Shown here: positions 17,964 through 25,713 of the stretch, in pieces
Numbering within the stretch: position 1 is the stretch's first letter
How the letters are laid out: every line of letters begins with the position of its first letter
Source: DATJIG01 sp050260515
GTDB taxonomy: Bacteria > Pseudomonadota > Alphaproteobacteria > SMXQ01
NCBI GenBank assembly: GCA_050260515.1
Contig: JBLNCI010000001.1
Span: 1 to 29,112 of the forward strand
Direction: 5' to 3'
Length of the DNA: 29,112 nt
The notes under the pieces: generated by a model
What the model was told of the DNA's origin: nothing
The model's input: only the letters and a program-made list of their open reading frames with translations
The model's database searches: none
Program-made: the position numbers and the translations under genes

Positions 17964-19082
17964 TCAGGCCTCGCGCGGCACGGCGGCGGTACGGTCGATG
18001 TAGACGAGCGCGGTGACGTCGGCGCCCGGCGCGAACGCGGCATCGCTCGTGGCCGCGACATGAAGCGGCACGCCGGCCGGGGTGACGATCTCGATCCGCG
18101 TCGTCGCGCCGAGGAACGTGGTCTGGCGCACCTTGCCGGGGATCGCGTTCTCGCTCGCCGCCGGCGACATCGTGCCCGGAACGAGGCGAAGGTGCTCGGG
18201 ACGCGCCGCGACGACGACCTCGGCCCCCACCGGCTCGTCGCGCGTCAGCGCGCACATCAGGCGCAGGCCCCCGGCGATCTCGACCGCCGCGCGGCGCCCG
18301 GCAACGCCGCGCTCCAGCATGCGGGCGGGGAGGAGGTTGGTGGCGCCGAGGAAGCGCGCGACGAACTCGCTCGCCGGGCGGCTGTAGATGTCGCGCGGGC
18401 TGCCGACCTGGGCGATACGGCCCCGGCTCAGCACGGCGATGGTGTCGGAGAGCGCGAGCGCCTCCGACTGGTCGTGGGTGACGTACACCGTCGTCACGCC
18501 GATCTGGCGCTGCAGACGCTTCAGCTCGGCGCGCATGTCCTCGCGCAACTGGGCGTCGAGGTTCGACAGCGGCTCGTCCAGCAGCAGGAGTCGCGGCGTC
18601 CGCACGATGGCGCGGGCGAGGGCGACGCGCTGCTGCTCGCCGCCCGACAGCCGCGTCGCCGGACGGGACTGGTAGCCCGCGAGGTCCATCGTCTCCAGCG
18701 CCTGCGCGACGCGTTTGTCGACTTCGCTGCGGGACACCTTGGCCCCGCCGACGGTGAGCGGGAACGCCACGTTCTCGGCGACGGTCATGTGCGGCCAGAT
18801 CGCATAGGACTGGAACACCATCCCGATCTCGCGGCGGTTCATGGGCACGTTGGTGCGGGCGTCACCGTCGAACAGAACGCGGCCGTCGAGCGCCACGCGT
18901 CCCGAGTCCGGAGTCTCCAGGCCCGCGATCGAGCGGAGCGTGGTCGTCTTGCCGCAGCCCGACGGGCCCAGCAACGTGAAGAACGCGCCGTCGGACAACG
19001 TGAACGACGCGTCGCGGACCCCGCCCGCGATGCCGTCCCCGGCGTTCGCGTAGACCTTGGTGAGATTCTCGACCGTGAGCAT
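17964..19082 (-). CDS. ABC transporter ATP-binding protein, Fe(III)/polyamine-type (PotA/FbpC-like)
   Basis: This 372-residue nucleotide-binding subunit shows Walker A GPSGCGKTT (39-47), a Q-loop at VFQSYAIWP, signature LSGGEQQ (145-151), Walker B LLLLDEP with catalytic E170, and an H-loop in YVTHDQSEALAL. A C-terminal TOBE-like domain follows from about residue 245 and often helps regulate such importers. It energises the double permease encoded at 21250-22959. The ATG shares its A with the TGA stop of the upstream acyl-CoA synthetase gene (TGATG), so the two are translationally coupled. It is separated from its permease by that enzyme gene, which is unusual. Confidence 0.92.
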   Translation of the reverse strand: MLTVENLTKVYANAGDGIAGGVRDASFTLSDGAFFTLLGPSGCGKTTTLRSIAGLETPDSGRVALDGRVLFDGDARTNVPMNRREIGMVFQSYAIWPHMTVAENVAFPLTVGGAKVSRSEVDKRVAQALETMDLAGYQSRPATRLSGGEQQRVALARAIVRTPRLLLLDEPLSNLDAQLREDMRAELKRLQRQIGVTTVYVTHDQSEALALSDTIAVLSRGRIAQVGSPRDIYSRPASEFVARFLGATNLLPARMLERGVAGRRAAVEIAGGLRLMCALTRDEPVGAEVVVAARPEHLRLVPGTMSPAASENAIPGKVRQTTFLGATTRIEIVTPAGVPLHVAATSDAAFAPGADVTALVYIDRTAAVPREA

Positions 19083-21232
19083 CAGCGGTTGCCCGGAGCG
19101 ACGACCACAAGCGCGTCGAGCGCCACGCCGCCCTTGCTTCTCAGCACGAACGGATTGACGTCGACCGAGTGCAGGCGATCGCCCATATCCGACACGAGCC
19201 GCGAGAAGGCGATGAGCGCGTCGACCAGCGCCTTGCGGTCAAGCGTCTTGGAGCCGCGGTAGCCGGCGATCAGCTTCGCGGCGTTCGTGCGCGCGATCAG
19301 GTCTTCAGCCCGCGCCTTATCGAGGGGCGGGGCGGCGAACGCGACGTCGCGATAGAGCTCGAGTGCCACGCCGCCCGACCCGAACATGACGACCGGCCCC
19401 ATCTCGGGATCATGCGTCGCGCCGAGGACGAGCTCGAGCCCGCCCGACACCATCTCGGCGACCAGCACGCCCTCGATCGCGAGCTTCGCCTTCGCCTTCA
19501 CGGACTTCGCGATCTGGGCGTAGGCCTTCTTCACCGCGGCCGGGGAATCGAGACCGACCACGACGCCGCCGGCATCGGACTTGTGGGTGAGCGCGGGGTG
19601 GATCGCCTTGAGCACGACCGGGTACCCGATCTTGCGCGCCGCGCGGGCAGCCTCGTCGGCGCTATGGGCGACAACCTCCTTCGGAGCCTTCAGGCCGTAG
19701 GCCTTGAGGATCGCTTTCGAATCGACCTCCGATAGGGCCCTGGGCTCGGCTCCGGTGATTTTCGCCAGCACCTTGTCGAGCTTCGCCTTGGCCCGTGGCG
19801 CACCGGACTCCGCGATCGGCGACGCCGCCATGCGCGCCGCATAATCGATGACCCCGCGCACCGCGCCGATGCTCTTGTCGATCTCCTGCATGATCGCGAG
19901 GTTCGGGAGCTGCGCCCGCAGCTCTCGGCTGTAGTCGGTCACGCTGTGGGAGATCATCGTCACGTAGGCGACGGGCTTCTTCACCCGGCCGACGATCTCG
20001 TTGACGGCGCGCAGGTTGTTCTCCTTGCGCTCGGTGCCCGGCGCGCGCGGGATTTCCTCCTGGAGCAGGAGCACGTCGATGCCGGGGTCCTCGAGCAGTG
20101 CCTCGACGCAGCGGATGTAGGCGTCCTGGCTGCTGAGCGCGGCGAAGCCGGAGTCGAGCGGATTGCCGATGATGGTTCCGACCGTCAGCACCTTCTCGAG
20201 CTTGGCGCGGGTGTGCGGCGCGAGATCGACGAAGCGCAGGCCGTGCTTCGCCGCCTTGTCGAGCATCAGCCCGCGGAAGCCGCCGGAGAAGGTGATGGCG
20301 CCGAGGCCGCGCCCCTTCGGCAGCGGCGCGTGGAGCAGGTACTCGACGGTCTCGACGACGTCGTCGAGGTTCTCGACCCGGATCACGCCGGCCTCGCCCG
20401 CGACCGCGTCGAACGCCTGCATCGATCCCGCGAGCGCGCCGGTGTGGGCCATGGCGGCGGCGCGGCCTTCGTCGGATGCGCCGAGCTTGGCCACGACCAC
20501 GGGCTTTCCGGCGGCGCGCGCCTTGCGACACGCGGCGAGGAACGCCTCCGGATCGTGCACCGACTCGAGGTACGACACGATGATCCTGGTCGCGGGATCC
20601 GTCGCGAAGTAGCTGATGTAGTCCGCCGTCGTCAGGCCGGTCTCGTTGCCGCTGGTGATGAGGTAGCCCGAGTCGATGCCGCGCTCCTCCATGGTGCGCT
20701 TCATTGCCATGACGATGCCGCCCGATTGGCCGAACACGGCGACGGGGCCCGGCGTGATCCGTTGCGGGCGGTCGTCGGGCAGCGTCACGAAGCTCGCGTG
20801 AGCGTTGAAGTTGCCGAGGCAATTGGGGCCGGAGACCGCGATTCCGGTCTCGTCGATCACCGCCTTGAGGCGCGCGGCCACCGACTTCGACTTCGCGTCC
20901 GTCGCCTCGTCGAATCCCGAGCTCATCACCGTGGCGCTGCGGGCGCCCGCCCTGGCCGCGTCGCGCAGCGTGTCGGGGACGAACGGCGCCGGGATCAGGA
21001 TGACGAGATGATCGGGCGGTTCCGGCAGCTCGGCGAAGCTCTTGTAGCAGCGGGTGTCCCACACGGAGTCCCGGCTCGGGTTCAGCGGATACACGGGCAC
21101 CGGGCACTTGTAGCGGTGCAGGTTCCGCCACACGCGCTGCGCCCAGTTTCCCGGCTTGTCGCTGGCGCCGACGATCACGACGTTGCGCGGGTTGAGCAGG
21201 GCGTGAACGTCGGGACGGGACGTTTGCAGCAT
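19082..21232 (-). CDS. NDP-forming acyl-CoA synthetase (acetate-CoA ligase, ADP-forming type)
   Basis: This 716-residue single-chain fusion of the alpha and beta parts of ADP-forming acyl-CoA synthetases begins with a CoA-binding domain (NPRNVVIVGASDKPGNW, about 14-30). Two succinyl-CoA-synthetase-like domains follow, with SGPNCLGNFN (134-143), GQSGGI and the likely phospho-histidine H263 in AMAHTGALAGS. The C-terminal ATP-grasp domain runs from about 490 to the end, with VVLKAIHPALTHKSDAGGV. The enzyme makes an acyl-CoA from a carboxylic acid, ATP and CoA, or runs in reverse. The start at 21232 has a GGAGAC ribosome binding site. It is wedged between permease and ATPase genes of one transporter, so its acid is probably imported by that transporter or derived from its substrate. 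Confidence 0.9.
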   Translation of the reverse strand: MLQTSRPDVHALLNPRNVVIVGASDKPGNWAQRVWRNLHRYKCPVPVYPLNPSRDSVWDTRCYKSFAELPEPPDHLVILIPAPFVPDTLRDAARAGARSATVMSSGFDEATDAKSKSVAARLKAVIDETGIAVSGPNCLGNFNAHASFVTLPDDRPQRITPGPVAVFGQSGGIVMAMKRTMEERGIDSGYLITSGNETGLTTADYISYFATDPATRIIVSYLESVHDPEAFLAACRKARAAGKPVVVAKLGASDEGRAAAMAHTGALAGSMQAFDAVAGEAGVIRVENLDDVVETVEYLLHAPLPKGRGLGAITFSGGFRGLMLDKAAKHGLRFVDLAPHTRAKLEKVLTVGTIIGNPLDSGFAALSSQDAYIRCVEALLEDPGIDVLLLQEEIPRAPGTERKENNLRAVNEIVGRVKKPVAYVTMISHSVTDYSRELRAQLPNLAIMQEIDKSIGAVRGVIDYAARMAASPIAESGAPRAKAKLDKVLAKITGAEPRALSEVDSKAILKAYGLKAPKEVVAHSADEAARAARKIGYPVVLKAIHPALTHKSDAGGVVVGLDSPAAVKKAYAQIAKSVKAKAKLAIEGVLVAEMVSGGLELVLGATHDPEMGPVVMFGSGGVALELYRDVAFAAPPLDKARAEDLIARTNAAKLIAGYRGSKTLDRKALVDALIAFSRLVSDMGDRLHSVDVNPFVLRSKGGVALDALVVVAPGNR

Positions 21233-21249
21233 GACTGTCTCCGGGGAAC

Positions 21250-22959
21250 TCAGGTGGCGATGGAATTGCGACGGGCGAACAGGTGGAAGACGGTGGCGAT
21301 GGCAGTCATCAGCAACGTCCACAGCAGGCCCAACGCCGCGAGCTCGGTCCCCTGACCGTTGGTCCAGAGATCGTACATGGCGACCGCGATGGTCTGCGAG
21401 TCGGGGCCCGCGAGGAGGATGGGCAGCGACAGCACGCGGGCGCCGAGCAGGAAGATGAACAGCCAGCCCGCGGCGAGCGCCGGCGTCAGCAGCGGCACGA
21501 CGATGCGCCGCAGCGCCTCGAACTGCGTCGCGCCGGACACGCCGGCGGCCTCCTCGAGCTCGCGGTGGACCTGCAGCATGCCCGCATAGCTGTAGCGCAT
21601 TCCGTAGGGCAGGTAGCGGATGACGAAGGCCCACATGATGATCCAGATCGTGCCGTAGAGCGGGATCGGCAGCCGCAGGAAGAGCTGCATCACCGCGACG
21701 CCCAGCACGATGCCCGGGAACACCAGCGGGATGGTCGCGAGCTGATCGAGGATCCACGCGCCGGAGCGGCGGCGCGCGGCGAGCCAGCCAGCGACCAGCG
21801 TGATGGCCATCGTGACGGTCGCCGCGCCGGCGGCGATCACCAGCGTGTTGCGGATGAGATCGAGGTAGTGCGTCGATCCGAGCACGACGTCGTAGTTGTG
21901 CAGCGTCAGCAGCTTCAGCGCCCGGAACCGGAACGTCTGGTAGAACGGCAGGAACGACGCCCACACCAGGATCGCCGTCGGCGCCACCAGCAGCAGGAAG
22001 AAGTTGAGGACGAGGATGCCGGCGGCGACGAGCCGTCCCCGGCCGAGATCGAACGGGCGCGGGCGGAAGCCCTTGCCGGTGATCGTCGCGAACCGTTCGG
22101 CGCTGCGCGACAGCCGGCCGTAGAACGCGAGCAGCACGGCGACGATGGCGAGCAGCAGCACCGAAAACGCGCTGGCGTGGCCGAAGTCGGGCGGCACGCG
22201 CGCGTGCATGTCGAGGAAGATGTCGGTGGTCAGCACGTTGACGCGGCCCGGCAGGCCGACGAGCGCCGGCACCTCGAAGCCTTCGAGCGCGCGGATGAAG
22301 ACGAGGAGCGCCAGCGCGAGCAGCGCGGGGAGCGACAGGCGCAGCGTCACGCGGCGGATCGTCTCTCCGACGGTCGCGCCGCTCATGCGCGCCGCCTCCT
22401 CGAGTTCGGGATTGGCGTTGCGGAGCGTCGCGGCCATCAGAAGGAAGACGAGGGGCGACCACAGGAAGCCCTCGACCATGATCATGCCGCCGAGCGAGTA
22501 GACGTTGATTAGCACATCGGTGCTGCCGGTCGCCTCGCGCCACATCATGTTCACCGGCCCCGCCTTGCCGAGCAGGAACAGCCACGCGCTGACGTAGAGC
22601 ACGTACGGCGTGCCGAGCGAGATCACGGTCGTGAGATAGGCGAGGCCCTTGAGCGGCGTATTGGTGCGCTCGACGATCCACGCGATCGAACCGCCGACCA
22701 CGAGGGCGACCGCCGAACTTCCGAGCGCGAACAGAATCGAGTTGGCGAGGCTCTCGAACAGACGCCGGTCCTGGAACACGCGCGCGAAGTAGCGGACGGT
22801 GACGTCACCCTCGGGCCCGGTGATGCTGCCCACCGCAAGAAATATGAGCGGCGGCACGACGAAGACGGCCAGCACCGCGCCGAGCGCCCACACCGCGATC
22901 GTCGTCTGGCCGACACGCGGCGTCGCGTTGCTTCCCGCCAGGCGCTCGAACACGGTCAT
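21250..22959 (-). CDS. ABC transporter permease, fused double-domain Fe(III)-type (FbpB/SfuB-like)
   Basis: This 569-residue inner-membrane protein has two copies of the binding-protein-dependent transport domain, each with about six helices. The two EAA loops that contact the ATPase are visible: LEEAARMSGATVGETIRRVTL in the first half and LEEAAGVSGATQFEALRRIVV in the second. Size and duplication match FbpB/SfuB-type permeases for ferric iron, also used in 2-aminoethylphosphonate and organic acid importers. The start at 22959 (MTVFERL) is chosen because the longer frame is Arg/Ser-rich antisense-like sequence; its ribosome binding site is weak. It follows the binding-protein gene after 19 bases. 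Confidence 0.92.
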   Translation of the reverse strand: MTVFERLAGSNATPRVGQTTIAVWALGAVLAVFVVPPLIFLAVGSITGPEGDVTVRYFARVFQDRRLFESLANSILFALGSSAVALVVGGSIAWIVERTNTPLKGLAYLTTVISLGTPYVLYVSAWLFLLGKAGPVNMMWREATGSTDVLINVYSLGGMIMVEGFLWSPLVFLLMAATLRNANPELEEAARMSGATVGETIRRVTLRLSLPALLALALLVFIRALEGFEVPALVGLPGRVNVLTTDIFLDMHARVPPDFGHASAFSVLLLAIVAVLLAFYGRLSRSAERFATITGKGFRPRPFDLGRGRLVAAGILVLNFFLLLVAPTAILVWASFLPFYQTFRFRALKLLTLHNYDVVLGSTHYLDLIRNTLVIAAGAATVTMAITLVAGWLAARRRSGAWILDQLATIPLVFPGIVLGVAVMQLFLRLPIPLYGTIWIIMWAFVIRYLPYGMRYSYAGMLQVHRELEEAAGVSGATQFEALRRIVVPLLTPALAAGWLFIFLLGARVLSLPILLAGPDSQTIAVAMYDLWTNGQGTELAALGLLWTLLMTAIATVFHLFARRNSIAT

Positions 22960-22978
22960 GGTGCGGCGGCCGCGCCGA

Positions 22979-24013
22979 TCAGCGGAAGTACTGGTCGAAG
23001 ATCTTCTTCCACGTCGGCATGCGTTCCTCGACGTCGCCCGGCGAGAATACCGTCGCCTTGAAGTGCCCGCCCTCGGGCTTGAGGCTGGGGTCGGGCGCCT
23101 CGACGCGCGGCGACGCCGGCAGGTAATCCGCCTTGCGGAAGAACTGCTGGCCCTCGTCGGAGACGAGGAAGTCGAGCAGCAGCTTTCCGGCATTCGGGTG
23201 CGGCGCGCCCTTCGCCACCGACGCGACCTGCAGCACGACCGTCGCCGGCTCCATCTTGATCCAGTCGGACGGCGCGCCCTTCTTGGCGCTGATGACCGTG
23301 TGGTGGTTGAAGATCTGGAGGGCGAGCGGGTACTCGCCGGCGATCACCTGATCGAGGACCTGGCGCGCCGAGACGTCGAGGTTGGCGATGCGCTGGCCCG
23401 AGAGCTTCTGCAGATACGCCATGCCCTTCTCTTCGCCCATGAAGGAGAGGACGTTGCCGATGAAACCGGGGCCGCCCGAGGTCGACACCGAGCCGTTCCA
23501 CACCATCTTGCCCTTCCACTTCGGGTCGAGCAGGTCGTCGAAGGTCCTGGGCTCCGTGCCCTTCTTCACGAGCTCGGTGTTGAAGCCCGGGGTCAGGACG
23601 TAGACGTTGGTCGCCACCCACCAGCCGTCGGGATCGGCGACGTCGCGCGGCCAGTCCTTGGCGGAGTCGGGCATCCATGCCTCGACGAGGCCTTCCTTCT
23701 TCAGGACCTCGGAGGTGTTGGTGCCGTCGAAGACGTCGGCCTGCATCCTGCCGGCCTTGGCCTCGTTGATGATCTTGATCGCGGTCTCGGTCGAATTGTT
23801 CCGCACGTAGCGGACGCGGATGCCCGGGTACTTCTTCTCGAAGGCGCTGGAGGCGGGGCGGACGAGCTGGTCGACGATCAGCGTCGTGTACCAGACGACC
23901 TCGCCCTCCTTCTTCGCCGCGTCGACGATCGCCGGATCGACCGCGCGCGCGGTGCCGGACACTGCGAAGACGGCGGCGAACGCCGCAAGGATCGGGATAA
24001 CGCGCCGCGTCAT
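22979..24013 (-). CDS. ABC transporter periplasmic substrate-binding protein
   Basis: This 344-residue protein has a clear signal peptide, with cleavage likely after GTARA at residue 24. The mature N-terminus, DPAIVDAAKKEGEVVWYTT, is typical of iron/organic-anion binding proteins of the FbpA-like class. Ferric-binding members carry a Tyr-Tyr pair in a segment like ALxxxNYY. The matching place here reads LALQIFNHHT (His237-His238), so iron may not be the ligand. An AGGGGG ribosome binding site supports 24013; the longer frame upstream is rejected. It is the first gene of the cluster, delivers substrate to the double permease, and is likely the most highly expressed member. Confidence 0.9.
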   Translation of the reverse strand: MTRRVIPILAAFAAVFAVSGTARAVDPAIVDAAKKEGEVVWYTTLIVDQLVRPASSAFEKKYPGIRVRYVRNNSTETAIKIINEAKAGRMQADVFDGTNTSEVLKKEGLVEAWMPDSAKDWPRDVADPDGWWVATNVYVLTPGFNTELVKKGTEPRTFDDLLDPKWKGKMVWNGSVSTSGGPGFIGNVLSFMGEEKGMAYLQKLSGQRIANLDVSARQVLDQVIAGEYPLALQIFNHHTVISAKKGAPSDWIKMEPATVVLQVASVAKGAPHPNAGKLLLDFLVSDEGQQFFRKADYLPASPRVEAPDPSLKPEGGHFKATVFSPGDVEERMPTWKKIFDQYFR

Positions 24014-24042
24014 GGTGCCCCCTTGTGCCTTTGTTTTTCGGC

Positions 24043-24072
24043 AGTGTGGGCTGGGCCGCCCGAAGCTGTCAA
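24043..24072 (-). promoter_or_regulatory. Candidate promoter of the uptake/catabolic operon
   Basis: On the minus strand a perfect TTGACA -35 box (24072-24067) is followed after 18 bases by CACACT (24048-24043), a poor -10 match (3 of 6). The leader would be about 20 bases and include the AGGGGG ribosome binding site. The -35 is good and the position fits, but the -10 is weak, so the call is tentative. No clear operator palindrome was found next to it. Confidence 0.3.
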
Positions 24073-24206
24073 CGAACGGTCGTCGCGCGTCAGGTCGCCG
24101 GGTCGCGGCAAAAAAATGGAACGAGTTGAGCATCGGCGCGTGCGGCTTGACCGCCGCGAGGCGAACGGAAAGGATGGCGCCCGGCAACCTCACGGAGTTC
24201 CCGCAA

Positions 24207-24410
24207 ATGGCCGGCAACAAGGAAAAGTTCACCTTCGACGCGCGCGACTACCAACTGAGCTTCCTGCGCGACATGATGCAGCAGTACGGCATCAAGGACG
24301 AAGGCAAGGCCTTGCGCATCCTGCTCGACTACGCCGTGCAGGATGGAGACCTCGACGTGATCTTCTCGAAGAAGAACATGCGCTGCATCGCCTGCGGCGG
24401 CGTGGTGTAG
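24207..24410 (+). CDS. Small conserved-looking protein with C-terminal CxxC, possible ribbon-helix-helix fold
   Basis: This 67-residue protein starts at 24207, with GGAG nine bases upstream (24194-24197). An in-frame Met twelve codons earlier at 24174 is less well placed. The body reads as one strand (EKFTFDARDY) then two helices (QLSFLRDMMQQYG and EGKALRILLDYAVQ), resembling an Arc/MetJ-like ribbon-helix-helix layout. It ends in RCIACGG, a CxxC that could bind metal or act in redox. Frame quality (charged/hydrophobic pattern, no Arg/Pro bias) supports a real gene. It is divergent from the binding-protein gene and 56 bases ahead of the alginate lyase. I do not recognise the family by name, and the DNA-binding idea is inference. 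Confidence 0.75.
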   Translation: MAGNKEKFTFDARDYQLSFLRDMMQQYGIKDEGKALRILLDYAVQDGDLDVIFSKKNMRCIACGGVV

Positions 24411-24466
24411 CCGGGGCGGCTCGGCGCACCCAAGCGGCCGTCGTGCCGTGCGTCAAATCACGTCTC

Positions 24467-25573
24467 ATGTCCGTGTGGCGGATACGCGTGGCCGCCGGGC
24501 TCGTCTCCGGTCTCCTGATGTGGGATGGAGCCGCCGTGTCGGCGGCCACCGTCCAGCCGCCGTTCGATCTCAACGCGCGCCACGCCGTCGCCCGTGATCT
24601 CCCGGCTCCGCGCGCGGTCGCGGCACGGTGCGGCGCACCGCCCGTCCCCGTGGTGCGGCTCGACATGGACGGCTTCTACGCCGACAGCGCCTCGAGCGTC
24701 GTCGACGCGCACCGAATGGCGGCATACCGCGAGGCGGTGAAGGCGATCGACGCCTTTGAATCCGGCGTCGCCCGGAGCAGCGATCGCTATGTGCGCGGCG
24801 GCGATGTCGCCGACGCAAGCTGCACCCTCGAGTGGCTGGAGCGGTGGGCGCGCGCGGGTGCGATGCTCGACGCGGCGACGAGTCAGGGCGGATACGTCCG
24901 CAAGTGGGGGCTTGCCGCCGTGGCGTCCGCCTACCTCAAGGTTGGCGACGCGCAGATCGATCGAGCCGCGCTCGGCGGCGTGCGCGAGTGGATCGGCCGT
25001 TGGGCCCATCTCGTCCGTGACGAGTACGATGCGAAGCCCGCTCAGACGAGTCATCGCAACAACCATCTGTATTGGGCGGCATGGTCGGTCGGCCTCGCGG
25101 CGGCCGCGCTCGACGAACGGGCGCTGCTCGACTGGAGCCTCGGCAAGGCGCGGATCGGGATCGCCGAGATCGACCGCGACGGTTTCCTGCCGCTCGAGAT
25201 GGCGCGGAAGGCGCGCGCTCTGCACTACCACGTGTTCGCCGCGGCGCCTCTCGTCCTGACCGCGGAGCTCGCGGCCGCGAACGGAGTCGACCTCTACGCC
25301 GAGCGGGGCGGAGCGCTCCACCGCTTGGTGGCGGCGACGGTCGCCGGGCTCGAGGATCCCGCTCCGTTCGCCGCGGTGGCGGGCGCGCGGCAGGAGGTGT
25401 CCGGCCTCATCAGCGGCGGGAATATCGGCTGGCTGGAAGCGTACGTTGCCCGCTTTCCGGATCGCGCGGCATCGCAGGCGGCGGCGCGGCTGCTGCGGCC
25501 GCTCAGACCCGCGTTCCACCGCTGGTACGGCGGCGATGCCACTCTTCTCTACGGGGCGGAAACGCTGCCGTGA
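24467..25573 (+). CDS. Periplasmic alginate lyase, polysaccharide lyase family 5 (AlgL-like)
   Basis: This 368-residue enzyme has a signal peptide ending near AVSA (residue 26), so it should act in the periplasm or outside the cell. It would cleave mannuronate-rich alginate by beta-elimination. The four catalytic residues of PL5 lyases can be placed. Asn199-His200 lie in HRNNHLYWAAWSVG. Arg247 and Tyr254 lie in ARKARALHYH, 48 and 7 residues apart exactly as in AlgL (N201/H202, R249, Y256). YVRKWGLAAVASAYLKV is also typical. Length matches the family (about 365-375). The ribosome binding site is weak, and a GTG eight codons upstream (24443) is possible. No alginate synthesis or uptake genes are in view. 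It is convergent with tRNA-Thr. Confidence 0.87.
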   Translation: MSVWRIRVAAGLVSGLLMWDGAAVSAATVQPPFDLNARHAVARDLPAPRAVAARCGAPPVPVVRLDMDGFYADSASSVVDAHRMAAYREAVKAIDAFESGVARSSDRYVRGGDVADASCTLEWLERWARAGAMLDAATSQGGYVRKWGLAAVASAYLKVGDAQIDRAALGGVREWIGRWAHLVRDEYDAKPAQTSHRNNHLYWAAWSVGLAAAALDERALLDWSLGKARIGIAEIDRDGFLPLEMARKARALHYHVFAAAPLVLTAELAAANGVDLYAERGGALHRLVAATVAGLEDPAPFAAVAGARQEVSGLISGGNIGWLEAYVARFPDRAASQAAARLLRPLRPAFHRWYGGDATLLYGAETLP

Positions 25574-25582
25574 TGCGGGAGG

Positions 25583-25657
25583 TGGTGCCGGCGGCAGGGA
25601 TCGAACCCGCGACCTTCGGTTTACAAAACCGCTGCTCTACCGCTGAGCTACACCGGC
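25583..25657 (-). tRNA. tRNA-Thr (anticodon TGT)
   Basis: Read on the minus strand, the acceptor arm GCCGGTG pairs with CGCCGGC (one T-G wobble). The D stem is GCTC/GAGC. The anticodon loop TTTGTAA gives TGT, flanked by GCGGT/ACCGA, whose outermost pair is a G-A mismatch. The T arm is GCGGG-TTCGATC-CCTGC. The discriminator base A is at 25586, and CCA is encoded at 25585-25583. The gene begins at 25657 and ends nine bases from the stop of the convergent alginate lyase gene. Confidence 0.95.
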
Positions 25658-25688
25658 GCGCGCCGACACCATAGGGCGCGGCCGGAAT

Positions 25689-25702
25689 CCCGGCAAGCCG
25701 GG
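25689..25702 (-). terminator. Small hairpin after the TPR-glycosyltransferase gene
   Basis: CCCGGC (25689-25694) pairs with GCCGGG (25697-25702) around AA. It lies 11 bases downstream of the stop of the gene ending at 25714 and upstream of tRNA-Thr on the same strand. The loop is too short for the full stem to form and there is no T-run, so this is a weak candidate for a terminator or processing signal. Confidence 0.25.
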
Positions 25703-25713
25703 CCGGGCGGCGC

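Noticed and set aside
21233..22681. Long extension of the acyl-CoA synthetase frame into the permease gene
   Set aside because: The extension lies antiphase over the permease and has the Arg/Ala/His-rich look of an out-of-frame translation. The CoA-binding domain starts right after the ATG at 21232.
25616..25634. G-A mismatch at the outer pair of the tRNA-Thr anticodon stem as a sign of a decayed tRNA
   Set aside because: All other stems and conserved bases are intact, and an unpaired outermost anticodon-stem position is tolerated in bacterial tRNAs.
25583..25713. tRNA-Thr as an attachment site for an integrated element
   Set aside because: There is no integrase gene, no second copy of the tRNA 3' end in the window, and no phage or plasmid genes nearby.
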